Shown: one piece after another, positions 7,534 to 14,776 of the stretch
How positions within the stretch are numbered: position 1 is the first letter of the stretch
How the letters are laid out: the number at the start of each line of letters is the position of its first letter
Origin: an uncultured Burkholderiales bacterium
Lineage (GTDB): Bacteria; Pseudomonadota; Gammaproteobacteria; Burkholderiales; Casimicrobiaceae
Length of the DNA stretch: 35,080 nucleotides
Assembly: GCA_937944385.1 (NCBI GenBank)
Contig: CALDYQ010000034.1
Location: 1 to 35,080, forward strand
Direction of reading: 5' to 3'
Made by a program: the position numbers and the translations under genes
The notes under the pieces: generated by a model
The model's input: only the letters and a program-made list of their open reading frames with translations
Told to the model about the DNA's origin: nothing
Databases searched by the model: none

Positions 7534-9266
7534 AGGCGTTTGCAGCACTCTACGCCCGGCTCGATGCCACGACCTCGACCGAGGCCAAGCGCGCGGCACT
7601 GGTCGATTACTTCCAAAGCGCGCCACCTGCGGATGCTGCCTGGGCCGCGTGGTTTCTCGCCGGCGGGCGGCTCGGCGCGCTCGTGCGCACGCGCGAACTA
7701 CGCGAGCTTGGGCAGCAGGCGGCCGGGTTGCCAGAGTGGCTGTTCGAGGAGTGCTACCAGGCGGTGGGCGACCTCGCCGAGACGATCGCCCTCGTCTGGC
7801 CGAGCGTATCCGAGCGAGCCGACACCGATGAGGGGCTCGCGCACTGGGTCGAGGCTGAGCTTCTGCCGCTCGCGAAGGTCGATCACGACGGGCGTGCCGC
7901 GCGTCTGCGCCGGCTCTTCGACCGGCTCGACGAGGCCGGGCGCTTCCTGCTCGTCAAGCTGATTGGCGGTGGCTTTCGCGTGGGCGTGAGCCGACTCATG
8001 GTCGAGCGCGCGCTCGCCGAGGTGGCCGGGCTCGACCCGAAGCGCATCGCCGAGCGCATGATGGGCTACACCGACCGCGCGCGACGACCGACGGCCGAGG
8101 CATTCGCGGCGCTCATCGCTTCGGCTCCCGCGTCGGCGTCAGCTTCATCGGCGCTAGAGCATCCGGGGGAGGCGAGCGGTCAGCCCTATCCGTTCTTCCT
8201 CGCGCATCCGCTCACGGGCGATTCCAGCAGGCTCGCCGAAGTGCTGGGCCCGCGCGAGCATTGGCAGATCGAATGGAAGTTCGACGGCATCCGCGCCCAG
8301 CTCGTGCGACGGGGTGACGGCGTCTGGCTCTGGTCACGTGGCGAAGAACTCGTGACCGAGCGCTTCCCTGAAGTCGCCCAAGCTGCGCGCACGCTACCGC
8401 CCGGCACGGTGCTCGACGGAGAACTGCTCGTGGGCGGCGTCGAACGGCCTGCGCCGTTTGCCGTGCTTCAGACTCGCATCACGCGAAAGCGCCTCACCGC
8501 GCGTTTGCTCTCCGAGACCCCGGTCGTCTTCGTCGCCTACGACCTGCTTGAATCCGATGGCGTCGATCGACGCGAGGAATCGCTCTCGTGTCGCCGGGCA
8601 CGGCTCGAGGCCCTGTTGGCTCACGCCCCCGCAGGACTGGAGATCTCGTCCGTGCTTGCCCCCGAAGCCAACTGGCCGACGCTGGCAGCACTGCGCAACG
8701 AGAGTCGCGCGCGGGGCGTCGAAGGTTTCATGCTGAAAGCGCTCGATTCGCGTTACGGGGCCGGGCGAACCAAGGCCGCGGGGCTTTGGTGGAAGTGGAA
8801 GGTTGATCCGATGAGCGTGGACGCCGTGCTCGTCTATGCTCAGGCTGGGCATGGTCGCCGGGCGAGTCTCTACACCGACTACACCTTCGCTGTCTGGTCG
8901 CGTCCGCCAGCGAACGACGCCGAGGTTGCGAATACCATCGCGGCGATCGAGCGGGGTGAGGTACCCGCTCCCGAGGCGCTCACACTCGTCCCGTTCGCCA
9001 AGGCCTACTCCGGGCTCACGGATGAAGAATTCCGCGAGGTCGATGCGCTCATTCGCAAGCACACGCTGACCCGTTTTGGGCCAGTGCGAGCGGTGCGGCC
9101 CTGCCTCGTGTTCGAAATCGGCTTCGAGGGCATCGCCGCGAGCGCTCGACACAAGAGCGGCATCGCGGTGCGCTTTCCGCGAATGCTCCGTATCCGCCGG
9201 GACAAGCCAATCGGGGAGGCGGACACGCTCGATGCACTGACCGCCTTGCTTCAGCCCATGGACTGA
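7530..9266 (+). CDS. ATP-dependent DNA ligase, ligase-associated repair module type
   Basis: 578-residue ATP-dependent ligase. An N-terminal helical domain (about 1-200) is followed by an Ala/Ser-rich linker, then the nucleotidyltransferase core with the motif I lysine in EWKFDGIRAQ (Lys250 accepts AMP), motif III-like VFVAYDLLESDG, motif IV EGFMLKA, motif V LWWKWK, and a C-terminal OB-fold ending in RFPRMLRIRRDKP. This arrangement matches bacterial accessory ligases (TIGR04120 type) rather than the essential NAD-dependent LigA. It starts with GTG at 7530, overlapping the exonuclease stop. It closes the operon that begins with DUF2891. Predicted role: sealing of processed DNA breaks under damage; the exact pathway is inference. 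Confidence 0.95.
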   Translation: MKAFAALYARLDATTSTEAKRAALVDYFQSAPPADAAWAAWFLAGGRLGALVRTRELRELGQQAAGLPEWLFEECYQAVGDLAETIALVWPSVSERADTDEGLAHWVEAELLPLAKVDHDGRAARLRRLFDRLDEAGRFLLVKLIGGGFRVGVSRLMVERALAEVAGLDPKRIAERMMGYTDRARRPTAEAFAALIASAPASASASSALEHPGEASGQPYPFFLAHPLTGDSSRLAEVLGPREHWQIEWKFDGIRAQLVRRGDGVWLWSRGEELVTERFPEVAQAARTLPPGTVLDGELLVGGVERPAPFAVLQTRITRKRLTARLLSETPVVFVAYDLLESDGVDRREESLSCRRARLEALLAHAPAGLEISSVLAPEANWPTLAALRNESRARGVEGFMLKALDSRYGAGRTKAAGLWWKWKVDPMSVDAVLVYAQAGHGRRASLYTDYTFAVWSRPPANDAEVANTIAAIERGEVPAPEALTLVPFAKAYSGLTDEEFREVDALIRKHTLTRFGPVRAVRPCLVFEIGFEGIAASARHKSGIAVRFPRMLRIRRDKPIGEADTLDALTALLQPMD

Positions 9267-9282
9267 ACGCAAGAAGGGGCTG

Positions 9283-9301
9283 TTCGACATAATGTGTCGA
9301 A
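9283..9301. repeat. Inverted repeat between the ligase operon and the LivK-type gene
   Basis: TTCGACA, five bases (TAATG), TGTCGAA: a perfect 7-bp-arm palindrome 17 bp after the ligase stop and about 90 bp before the next ATG. There is no T-run after it on either strand, so an operator is more likely than a terminator. A CATAAT hexamer lies in its centre. Confidence 0.6.
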
Positions 9302-9389
9302 TAGGTCAACTCTTCTGTCTCAGCGACGTTTCTGAGCGCTGCGGACCGTAGCCCGTGTATCCGCCTACCTTCACTCGTAGAAGACAGTC

Positions 9390-10592
9390 ATGAACTTTCG
9401 ATCATTCCTGCCAGCGCTTTTCGCTGCCTTTGCCGGCAGTGCGACGCTCTCTCAGGCGCAGCCGATCAAGATCGGCGAGATCAACAGCTACAAGGCGCAG
9501 CCGGCCTTCCTCGAGCCCTATCGCAAGGGCTGGGAACTCGCCCAGGAGGAAGTGAATGCCGCAGGCGGCATCAACGGGCGAAAACTCGAAACCGTGTTTC
9601 GGGACGACAACGGCACGCCGGGCGACGCCGTGCGCGCGGCCGAGGAACTCGTCTCGCGCGAACGCGTGGCGCTCATCGCGGGCACCTTCCTCTCGAATGT
9701 CGGGCTGGCCGTGGGTGACTTTGCCAAGCAGCGGCGGGTGCTCTTCGTGGCCTCGGAGCCGCTCTCCGACAAGCTGACCTGGGCGAACGGCAATGACTTC
9801 ACCTTCCGGCTGCGCGCGAGCACCTATATGCAGACGCGGATGCTCGTGCCCGAGGCCGCCAAGCTCAACAAGCGCCGCTGGGGCATCGTCTATCCGAATT
9901 ACGAGTATGGTCAGTCGGCTGCGGCGCATTTCAAGAAGCTCCTGATCGCCGCGCAGCCCGCCGGGGGCGTGGAGTTCGTCGAGCAGGCCACACCACTCGG
10001 GCGCATCGACGCGGGTGCCGTGGTGCAGGCACTTCTCGACGAAAAGGTGGATGCGATCTTCAACGTCACCTTCGGTGCCGATCTCGCCAAGTTCGTGCGG
10101 GAAGGCAACACGCGCGGACTCTTCCGCGGGCGACCGGTGGTGAGTCTGCTCTCGGGGGAACCGGAATACCTCGACCCGCTCCGTGCCGAGACCCCGGAGG
10201 GCTGGATCGTGACCGGCTACCCGTGGCAGGACCTCAACACGCCGGAGCATCGTGCCTTTCGCGAGGCCTACCAGAAGCGCTGGGGCGACTATCCGCGGCT
10301 CGGCTCAGTCGTGGGTTACGCGACCGTGAAGTCGATCGCGGCGATGCTCAAGAAGACCGGAGGCTCGACGGATGTGGCCAAGATGCAGGCGGCACTGCGC
10401 GGGCTCGTCGTGGACACGCCGTTCGGGCGCGTCACGTGGCGGTCGCAGGACCAGCAGTCCACGATGGGGGCTTTCGTCGGTCGCCTCGCCTTGCGTGACG
10501 GCCGGGGCGTGATGGTCGATTGGCGCTACGTCGACGGCCGCGATGTACAGCCGACCGACGAAGAGGTCAAGCGGCTGCGCGCAGCGAAGTAG
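9390..10592 (+). CDS. Branched-chain amino acid-type (LivK-like) ABC transporter substrate-binding protein
   Basis: 400-residue periplasmic-binding-fold protein (type 1, ANF-receptor/LivK group). A signal peptide covers about residues 1-23 (FLPALFAAFAGSATLSQA). The mature protein opens with PIKIGEINSYKAQPAFLEPYRKGWELAQEEVNAAGGINGRKLETVFRDDNGTP, the standard first-lobe pattern, followed by AGTFLSNVGLAVGDFAKQRRVLFVASEP at the ligand cleft. Members bind amino acids, amides, urea or aromatic acids, so the ligand cannot be stated. No permease or ATPase gene is nearby within the window, so it looks like an orphan that would share a transporter encoded elsewhere. Its 3' end overlaps the convergent speDE gene by 26 bp. 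A weak TAGAAG box lies 6 nt before the ATG. Confidence 0.92.
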   Translation: MNFRSFLPALFAAFAGSATLSQAQPIKIGEINSYKAQPAFLEPYRKGWELAQEEVNAAGGINGRKLETVFRDDNGTPGDAVRAAEELVSRERVALIAGTFLSNVGLAVGDFAKQRRVLFVASEPLSDKLTWANGNDFTFRLRASTYMQTRMLVPEAAKLNKRRWGIVYPNYEYGQSAAAHFKKLLIAAQPAGGVEFVEQATPLGRIDAGAVVQALLDEKVDAIFNVTFGADLAKFVREGNTRGLFRGRPVVSLLSGEPEYLDPLRAETPEGWIVTGYPWQDLNTPEHRAFREAYQKRWGDYPRLGSVVGYATVKSIAAMLKKTGGSTDVAKMQAALRGLVVDTPFGRVTWRSQDQQSTMGAFVGRLALRDGRGVMVDWRYVDGRDVQPTDEEVKRLRAAK

Positions 10593-11898
10593 CCGGCGCG
10601 CTCGCTGTCGCCTCGGCGGGATCGACCAGATCCCGCACGTAGCGCGGCAGCGTGAACAGTGCGGGCGTGAGCGCCGGGTAGTAGTAGCGCAGGTTGGACA
10701 GCTTGCGCGCGCTGAAACGCTCTTCGCGCGTGCCGGCATCGATGAGTGGCGAGGCGTCGTTGCTTGCGATCGCCAGGCACCACAGCGAGCCGTAGAGCGG
10801 CATGAACGCGGCGAGCGGATGAACCTCGCGGAAGATGCTGCGCAGAGACGCGACATTGCGCCTCACTGTGTCGGCCTGGTAGACCGGTGAGCCGATGTGC
10901 ATGGTGAGGAAACCGCCTGGAGCGAGCCGGGCCCTGCACATCGACAGGAACTCCGGCGAATAGAGCCGGAACGCCGGCGTGTCAGGATCCGTCAGGTCGA
11001 GCACGATCAGGTCATACTGCGCGGTCGCGTTTTCGACGAAGGTGAAGCCATCGGTGATCACGACCTCGACCTTGGGGTGGTCGAGCGAACCGCGGTGGAT
11101 GCTCGCGAGATGGGCACGGCTCTCTACGACGACATCGCCATCGAGTTCGGCAATCGTGATCGATTCGATGGAGGGATGCTTGAGCACTTCCTCTGCGGTG
11201 CCGCCATCGCCGCCACCGAGAACAAGCACGCGGCGCGGCGCCGGATGCGCGAGCAACGCCGGGTGCGTCATGCACTCGTGGTAGACGAACTCCTCGCCCT
11301 CGGCGGTCATGAACCGACCGTCGAGCCGAAGCATGCGGCCGAACTGGGGTGTGTCGAAGATTTCGAGTCTCTGAAAGCGTGTATCCCTCGCGACCAGCGT
11401 GCGCGTGGAGTTGAAGCCGTAGCCGGCATGCGGATTCAGCCAGTCGAAAACGAGCCGTTCGCCGCCGCCGTTCGCGGTCGACTCGGGCGAAGGCGCATCG
11501 GTCGCGCAGGTTGCGCTGACTGCCGTGAGATCGCCGCGCTGGATCCGGTTGACCACGCGCCGGCTCGGCCGAAAGGCCATCATGAGTGTTTCGAACAACT
11601 GCTCGGCTTTGCCTGAGTTGTCGCCGGTAAAGTTACACACGTAGACATCGAGCGTGACCCCTCGTCGCTCGGGCCACGTATGCACCGCGAGATGGGACTC
11701 GGCGAGGAGCACGGTGCCGGTGATACCCCCCGGCTGTCCCTGCCAATCGGGAAAAACGTGGTACTTTTCGTCGACGATCGTCAGACCTGCGCCGACCGTT
11801 GCCTCACGGCAGAGATTGGAAAGGGGGTCAAGGGCGACGAGAAGCTCGGCACTGCAGTCGCAGTCGAGCAGGTCGCCGGTCAGATGAAGTCCCTGCAT
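10567..11898 (-). CDS. Bifunctional S-adenosylmethionine decarboxylase-spermidine synthase fusion (SpeD-SpeE)
   Basis: 443-residue fusion of two consecutive polyamine enzymes. Residues 1 to about 120 are a short bacterial AdoMet decarboxylase: LAESHLAVHTWPE (65-77) contains the Glu67-Ser68 self-cleavage site that makes the pyruvoyl cofactor, and the catalytic Cys88 lies in DVYVCNF. After a low-complexity linker (about 121-148), residues 149-425 are a spermidine synthase: FDWLNPHAGYGFNSTRTLVA, the nucleotide loop LGGGDGGTAEE (227-237), acidic Glu251, and DLTDPDTPA with Asp301 as the likely catalytic residue. The first half makes decarboxylated AdoMet and the second uses it to aminopropylate putrescine. 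The ATG at 11898 follows a GAGGTG ribosome binding site at 6 nt. Processing would cut the chain at Ser68, so the synthase stays attached to the alpha chain. Confidence 0.93.
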   Translation of the reverse strand: MQGLHLTGDLLDCDCSAELLVALDPLSNLCREATVGAGLTIVDEKYHVFPDWQGQPGGITGTVLLAESHLAVHTWPERRGVTLDVYVCNFTGDNSGKAEQLFETLMMAFRPSRRVVNRIQRGDLTAVSATCATDAPSPESTANGGGERLVFDWLNPHAGYGFNSTRTLVARDTRFQRLEIFDTPQFGRMLRLDGRFMTAEGEEFVYHECMTHPALLAHPAPRRVLVLGGGDGGTAEEVLKHPSIESITIAELDGDVVVESRAHLASIHRGSLDHPKVEVVITDGFTFVENATAQYDLIVLDLTDPDTPAFRLYSPEFLSMCRARLAPGGFLTMHIGSPVYQADTVRRNVASLRSIFREVHPLAAFMPLYGSLWCLAIASNDASPLIDAGTREERFSARKLSNLRYYYPALTPALFTLPRYVRDLVDPAEATASAPATSLRAAA

Positions 11899-11913
11899 GA
11901 TGAACACCTCGAT

Positions 11914-12003
11914 GCCTGCGCTGCAGCAGGCCGAAGGTGTTGGCACGGCCGCAGCATCATGGTTTGCCCGGAGCGGGCAGAGCCACCCTCGACAAAAGGA
12001 GGG
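11914..12003 (-). promoter_or_regulatory. Three consecutive small hairpins in the speDE leader
   Basis: Reading the minus strand 5' to 3': CCCTC/GAGGG with an 8-nt loop (12003-11986), TGCCCG/CGGGCA with a 3-nt loop (11979-11965), and GCCTGC/GCAGGC with a 6-nt loop (11931-11914). The last one ends 8 nt before the GAGGTG ribosome binding site. None has a T-run, so any control would act on translation or stability. No known riboswitch class was recognised. Confidence 0.4.
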
Positions 12004-12080
12004 CATGGGCGACACCGTGTGAGAACCCTGGGCGAGAGCCTTGCTGATGCGTTGGGTCTTACTGACGTGCCGAACCCGAA

Positions 12081-12086
12081 ATTGTA
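12081..12086 (-). promoter_or_regulatory. Possible -10 box (TACAAT) for speDE
   Basis: TACAAT on the minus strand, about 180 nt before the speDE start, matches the -10 sequence used by uvrD and argA in this window. Transcription from here would give a leader of about 175 nt that includes the three hairpins. The -35 region is weak. Bases 11899-12332 contain no gene: they hold this leader and the divergent rpsF leader. Confidence 0.35.
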
Positions 12087-12251
12087 GCAACTGTTTTTCG
12101 GCGTATAGCGCTTCGGCTGATCTCGTGCCATAATTTAAGGCTCTGCTCCACGGCGAACACGTCCTTGAGAGCGGATTGCGCAGGACATGTGTGGTGTGCG
12201 CGATTCGCACCAGAGCGACGAAAACAATTCAGTCCGGGAGTCAGTCGAGCG

Positions 12252-12295
12252 GTCGCGCGCCGTGCCGGTGGTCGTCTTTTCCACCCGAGCGCGAC
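12252..12295 (+). promoter_or_regulatory. Candidate S6:S18-binding autoregulatory leader of the rpsF operon
   Basis: GTCGCGC (12252-12258) pairs with GCGCGAC (12289-12295), enclosing a GTGG/CCAC apical stem, with the unpaired CCGA at 12285-12288 between the two helices. Known rpsF leaders in proteobacteria form a hairpin with a conserved CCG bulge that mimics the S6:S18 site on 16S rRNA. The position, about 35 nt before rpsF, and the CCG bulge agree; the exact fold was not computed. Confidence 0.42.
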
Positions 12296-12332
12296 GACTT
12301 CACTGTCCACAGCAGCGAAAGGTTCAATGGCC

Positions 12333-12713
12333 ATGCGTCATTACGAAATCGTGTTCATCGTCCACCCGGACCAGTCAGAGCAGGTCCCGACGATGGTCGA
12401 GCGCTATCGCGCGCTCGTCACCGGCCGCGGCGGCAAGATCCACCGCCTCGAGGATTGGGGGCGTCGCCAGCTCGCCTACCCGATCGGCAAGATCTACAAG
12501 GCGCATTACGTATGCATGAACATCGAGTGCGACCACGGCACGTTGACCGAACTCGAGACCGCGTTCCGCTTCAATGACGCCGTCCTGCGTCATTTGACCG
12601 TCAAGAAGGATGCGGCCGAGACGGCGCCTTCGCCCATGATGTCTGGCGAAAAGGCACGCAATCTCAACACCCCTGATGCGGCCGAGGCGGCTTCCGCTTC
12701 TGCTCAGGCCTGA
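12333..12713 (+). CDS. rpsF: 30S ribosomal protein S6
   Basis: 126-residue S6, binding S18 on the platform of the small subunit. The N-terminus [19 protein letters not shown] is nearly identical to the proteobacterial consensus, followed by [19 protein letters not shown] and a C-terminal acidic/Ala-rich tail. Two in-frame ATGs lie six bases apart (12327 and 12333). The second gives the classical MRHYE start and 10 nt spacing from AAAGG; the first would add Met-Ala with a spacing of only 4 nt. It is the first gene of rpsF-rpsR-rplI. The gap to rpsR is only 10 bp, and the primosomal gene priB, commonly found here in beta- and gammaproteobacteria, is absent. Confidence 0.96.
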   Translation: MRHYEIVFIVHPDQSEQVPTMVERYRALVTGRGGKIHRLEDWGRRQLAYPIGKIYKAHYVCMNIECDHGTLTELETAFRFNDAVLRHLTVKKDAAETAPSPMMSGEKARNLNTPDAAEAASASAQA

Positions 12714-12723
12714 GGAGACCACC

Positions 12724-12999
12724 ATGGCATTCGGTAAACCCAAGTTCGGCAACCGCAACCGCCCCAAGCGCGAGGCCAGCCTGTTCAAGCGCAAGAAGTT
12801 CTGCCGCTTCACGGTCGCAGGCGTCAAGGAGATCGACTACAAGGATGTCGAACTCCTCAAGGATTTCATCCAGGAGAACGGCAAGATCCAGCCGGGCCGC
12901 GTTTCGGGCACCAAGGCCCGTTACCAGCGACAGCTCACCACCGCCATCAAGCGCGCCCGCTTCCTGGCCCTCCTGCCCTACTGCGACCAGCACGGCTGA
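12724..12999 (+). CDS. rpsR: 30S ribosomal protein S18
   Basis: 91-residue S18, partner of S6 in the 30S platform. Conserved segments: [36 protein letters not shown] and [29 protein letters not shown]. The single Cys in KKFCRF is typical. The start ATG at 12724 is preceded by a strong GAGGAGA ribosome binding site lying on the rpsF stop codon, so the two genes are translationally linked, which suits the 1:1 S6:S18 complex. The N-terminal extension [18 protein letters not shown] is somewhat longer than in E. coli. Confidence 0.98.
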   Translation: MAFGKPKFGNRNRPKREASLFKRKKFCRFTVAGVKEIDYKDVELLKDFIQENGKIQPGRVSGTKARYQRQLTTAIKRARFLALLPYCDQHG

Positions 13000-13020
13000 T
13001 CGCGTCACGGAGAAGCACAC

Positions 13021-13473
13021 ATGCAGATCATCCTCATGGAAAAAGTGGCCAAGGTCGGCAACCTTGGCGACATCGTCAAGGTCAAGGACGGCTACGCTCG
13101 CAACTACCTCATCCCGCAGGGCAAGGCCAAGCGGGCCACCGAAGCGAATGTGAAGGAACTCGAGGCGCGTCGCGCCGAGCTCGAAAAGCTCGCTGCCGAG
13201 AAGCTTGCGGCCCAGCAGGCGCTCGGCGAAAAGCTGACCGGCCACGAACTGCGCATGACCCAGAAGGCAGGTGTTGACGGCCGCCTGTTCGGTTCGGTGA
13301 CCAATGCCGACATCGCAGAAGCGTTGAAAGCCCAAGGCTATGAGATCACGAAGGCGATGGTGCAGATGCCTCATGGCCCGATCAAATCGATCGGCGAGAC
13401 GACGGTGAAGCTCCAGCTGCACACCGATGTCACCGCCGAGATCAAGGTGATCGTCGTTGCCGAGAAGGACTGA
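13021..13473 (+). CDS. rplI: 50S ribosomal protein L9
   Basis: 150-residue L9, exactly the usual length. The N-terminal RNA-binding domain [36 protein letters not shown] is near-consensus, followed by the long connecting helix (about 42-75, rich in Glu/Ala/Lys) and the C-terminal domain with [22 protein letters not shown] ribosome binding site precedes the ATG. It is last in the rpsF-rpsR-rplI operon, which ends in a clear intrinsic terminator 25 bp downstream. The common neighbour dnaB does not follow. Confidence 0.98.
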   Translation: MQIILMEKVAKVGNLGDIVKVKDGYARNYLIPQGKAKRATEANVKELEARRAELEKLAAEKLAAQQALGEKLTGHELRMTQKAGVDGRLFGSVTNADIAEALKAQGYEITKAMVQMPHGPIKSIGETTVKLQLHTDVTAEIKVIVVAEKD

Positions 13474-13497
13474 ACGCAAGTCGCGCCCGTCCAGAAG

Positions 13498-13524
13498 AGC
13501 CCGCATCATGCGGGCTTTTTCTTT
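13498..13524 (+). terminator. Rho-independent terminator after rplI
   Basis: AGCCCGCA/TGCGGGCT forms an 8-bp stem with a 3-nt loop (13498-13516), continuing into a T-rich run (TTTTTCTTT). It ends the ribosomal protein operon. Confidence 0.9.
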
Positions 13525-13569
13525 GTCGCCTCGGTCTTTCGTTCTGCCCGCTGAAGACGCCCTCCCAAA

Positions 13570-14424
13570 ATGACTGAACTCACGCCCGGTGTGCATGGAG
13601 GCTCGCAGACAAAGCCCGCGCTCGTATTCGCTCATGCGAACGGTTATCCGCCTGGCGTCTACACCCGCTTCCTGAGCGCGCTCGCTGGGCGTCTGCCGCA
13701 GCATCGCATCCAGGCGCCACCGCTTGAAACTCCGCCGGACTTGCGTGCTTCCCGGCGTTGGCCCTGGATGCTGGATCAGCTTGTGCAAACCGTTGCGGCT
13801 TCGGGCGCCGAGATCCTGGTCGGGCACTCGATGGGCGGTTATCTCTGCCTTCAAGCCGCCGTGGCACGCCCCGCGGTTTGCGCCGTGATCCTGATCGACT
13901 CACCCATCCCCACCGGCTGGCGCAGCGCTGTTCTCTCGCTCGCACAACTGACCGGGCTCGCCTATCGCGCCGGTCCAGCACCGATCGCAGCGCGACGCCG
14001 CGATCGCTGGCCCTCGCGGTCCGCGGCAGATGAGCACTTTGCGAGCAAGGCGTTCGTGCAACGTTGGGCCCACGGTGTGCTCGATGACTTCCTCGACCAT
14101 GCGCTCGTGCACGACCATGACGCCGGCCTCCGACTGCGCATTCCGCGCCATGTCGAGCGCGACATCTACGCACACATCGTGCATCGCGCTGCGCGCCGCG
14201 CGTTGACCGCTCTTCGGCGGCGTGGCGTGCCAGTGCATTTCATCGCAGGCGAGCATTCCGAGGAGATCCGTCTCGCCGGCCAGGCCGAGAATCGCCGTCT
14301 GTTCTCGCCTCACTGGCATTCGCTTCCGACCGGGCATCTGATCCCACTCGAGGCCCCGGGCGCTTGCGCCGAACGCATTGCGGAGATCTTGCATACGCAT
14401 AACGCGCGACTCGGCGGCGCGTGA
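13570..14424 (+). CDS. Alpha/beta hydrolase
   Basis: 284-residue alpha/beta hydrolase-fold enzyme. The oxyanion-hole region FAHANGYPPGVY lies near residues 20-31, the nucleophile elbow GHSMGG contains Ser87, and the C-terminal PTGHLIPLEAP supplies the catalytic His. The acid is probably in HFIAGEHSEE. The lid region (about 120-190) is Arg/His-rich and not diagnostic, so the substrate (ester, lactone, thioester or other) cannot be stated. There is no export signal, so it is predicted to be cytoplasmic. Only a weak ribosome binding site is visible before the ATG. It appears monocistronic, with the rplI terminator upstream and its own terminator overlapping its stop codon. Confidence 0.9.
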   Translation: MTELTPGVHGGSQTKPALVFAHANGYPPGVYTRFLSALAGRLPQHRIQAPPLETPPDLRASRRWPWMLDQLVQTVAASGAEILVGHSMGGYLCLQAAVARPAVCAVILIDSPIPTGWRSAVLSLAQLTGLAYRAGPAPIAARRRDRWPSRSAADEHFASKAFVQRWAHGVLDDFLDHALVHDHDAGLRLRIPRHVERDIYAHIVHRAARRALTALRRRGVPVHFIAGEHSEEIRLAGQAENRRLFSPHWHSLPTGHLIPLEAPGACAERIAEILHTHNARLGGA

Positions 14425-14430
14425 TTTTTT
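14402..14430 (+). terminator. Rho-independent terminator overlapping the hydrolase stop codon
   Basis: ACGCGC (14402-14407) pairs with GCGCGT (14417-14422) across a 9-nt loop, followed by GA and six T residues (14425-14430). The stem includes the last codons and part of the TGA stop. Confidence 0.65.
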
Positions 14431-14693
14431 GGTTTCGATGCCGCTTCAGTGCGGGTCAAGATCGCTTCTCAGAGGGTCGCGCCGCATTCGGCACGACTGC
14501 ATGACCTGGGACTTCTGCCAGACTGGCAGGCCGTGGGCGGCGTCGAGGGTTAGCCGCAAGCGCGTGATGAACTCGAGTGCTGGCTCACGGCGAGCGCGCG
14601 GCGTGATGGTGGACTGCGCCTTGCGGCGCTGTGGGCGGGTTGGTCGGCACGGACACCGAGCTGAGCCAGCCATGGCGTCGCCGCCGAGGATGC
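14431..14693. other. Non-coding stretch between the hydrolase and the DUF1330 gene
   Basis: No convincing gene is seen here. A minus-strand open frame (14446-14673, 75 codons) has no recognisable domain, no ribosome binding site and no homologue I can name, so it is not called. The rest of the gap, to 14776, contains short palindromes and a tandem repeat (separate entries). Confidence 0.5.
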
Positions 14694-14704
14694 GCTAGGC
14701 TAGC
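14694..14704. repeat. Short palindrome GCTAG-G-CTAGC
   Basis: Two 5-bp arms around one central base, containing TAGGCT, which fits the TAnnnT -10 pattern of this window. It might mark the promoter of the DUF1330 gene about 75 nt downstream; weak evidence. Confidence 0.3.
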
Positions 14705-14730
14705 CGCGCGCCTTCCGCGTCGTGCGTGCG

Positions 14731-14767
14731 GGCCGCGCGGCCTTTCGAGCCTTTCGAGCCTTTCGAG
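14731..14767 (+). repeat. Perfect 12-bp palindrome followed by three tandem copies of CCTTTCGAG
   Basis: GGCCGCGCGGCC (14731-14742) is self-complementary, and three exact head-to-tail copies of the 9-mer CCTTTCGAG occupy 14741-14767, ending 9 bp before the DUF1330 ATG. The repeat sits where a ribosome binding site would be. In the DUF1330 frame each unit encodes Pro-Phe-Glu, so an alternative upstream start at 14726 would add the stretch PFEPFEPFE. Confidence 0.85.
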
Positions 14768-14776
14768 CCCCCGCCC

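Noticed and set aside
12601-12720. Hidden small priB gene overlapping rpsF
   Set aside because: The 3' end of rpsF and the 10-bp gap leave no room for a protein of about 100 residues, and no PriB-like translation was seen.
14446-14673. 75-codon minus-strand open frame in the gene-poor stretch
   Set aside because: No ribosome binding site, no recognisable domain and a composition like other shadow frames; could be a gene remnant but nothing supports it.
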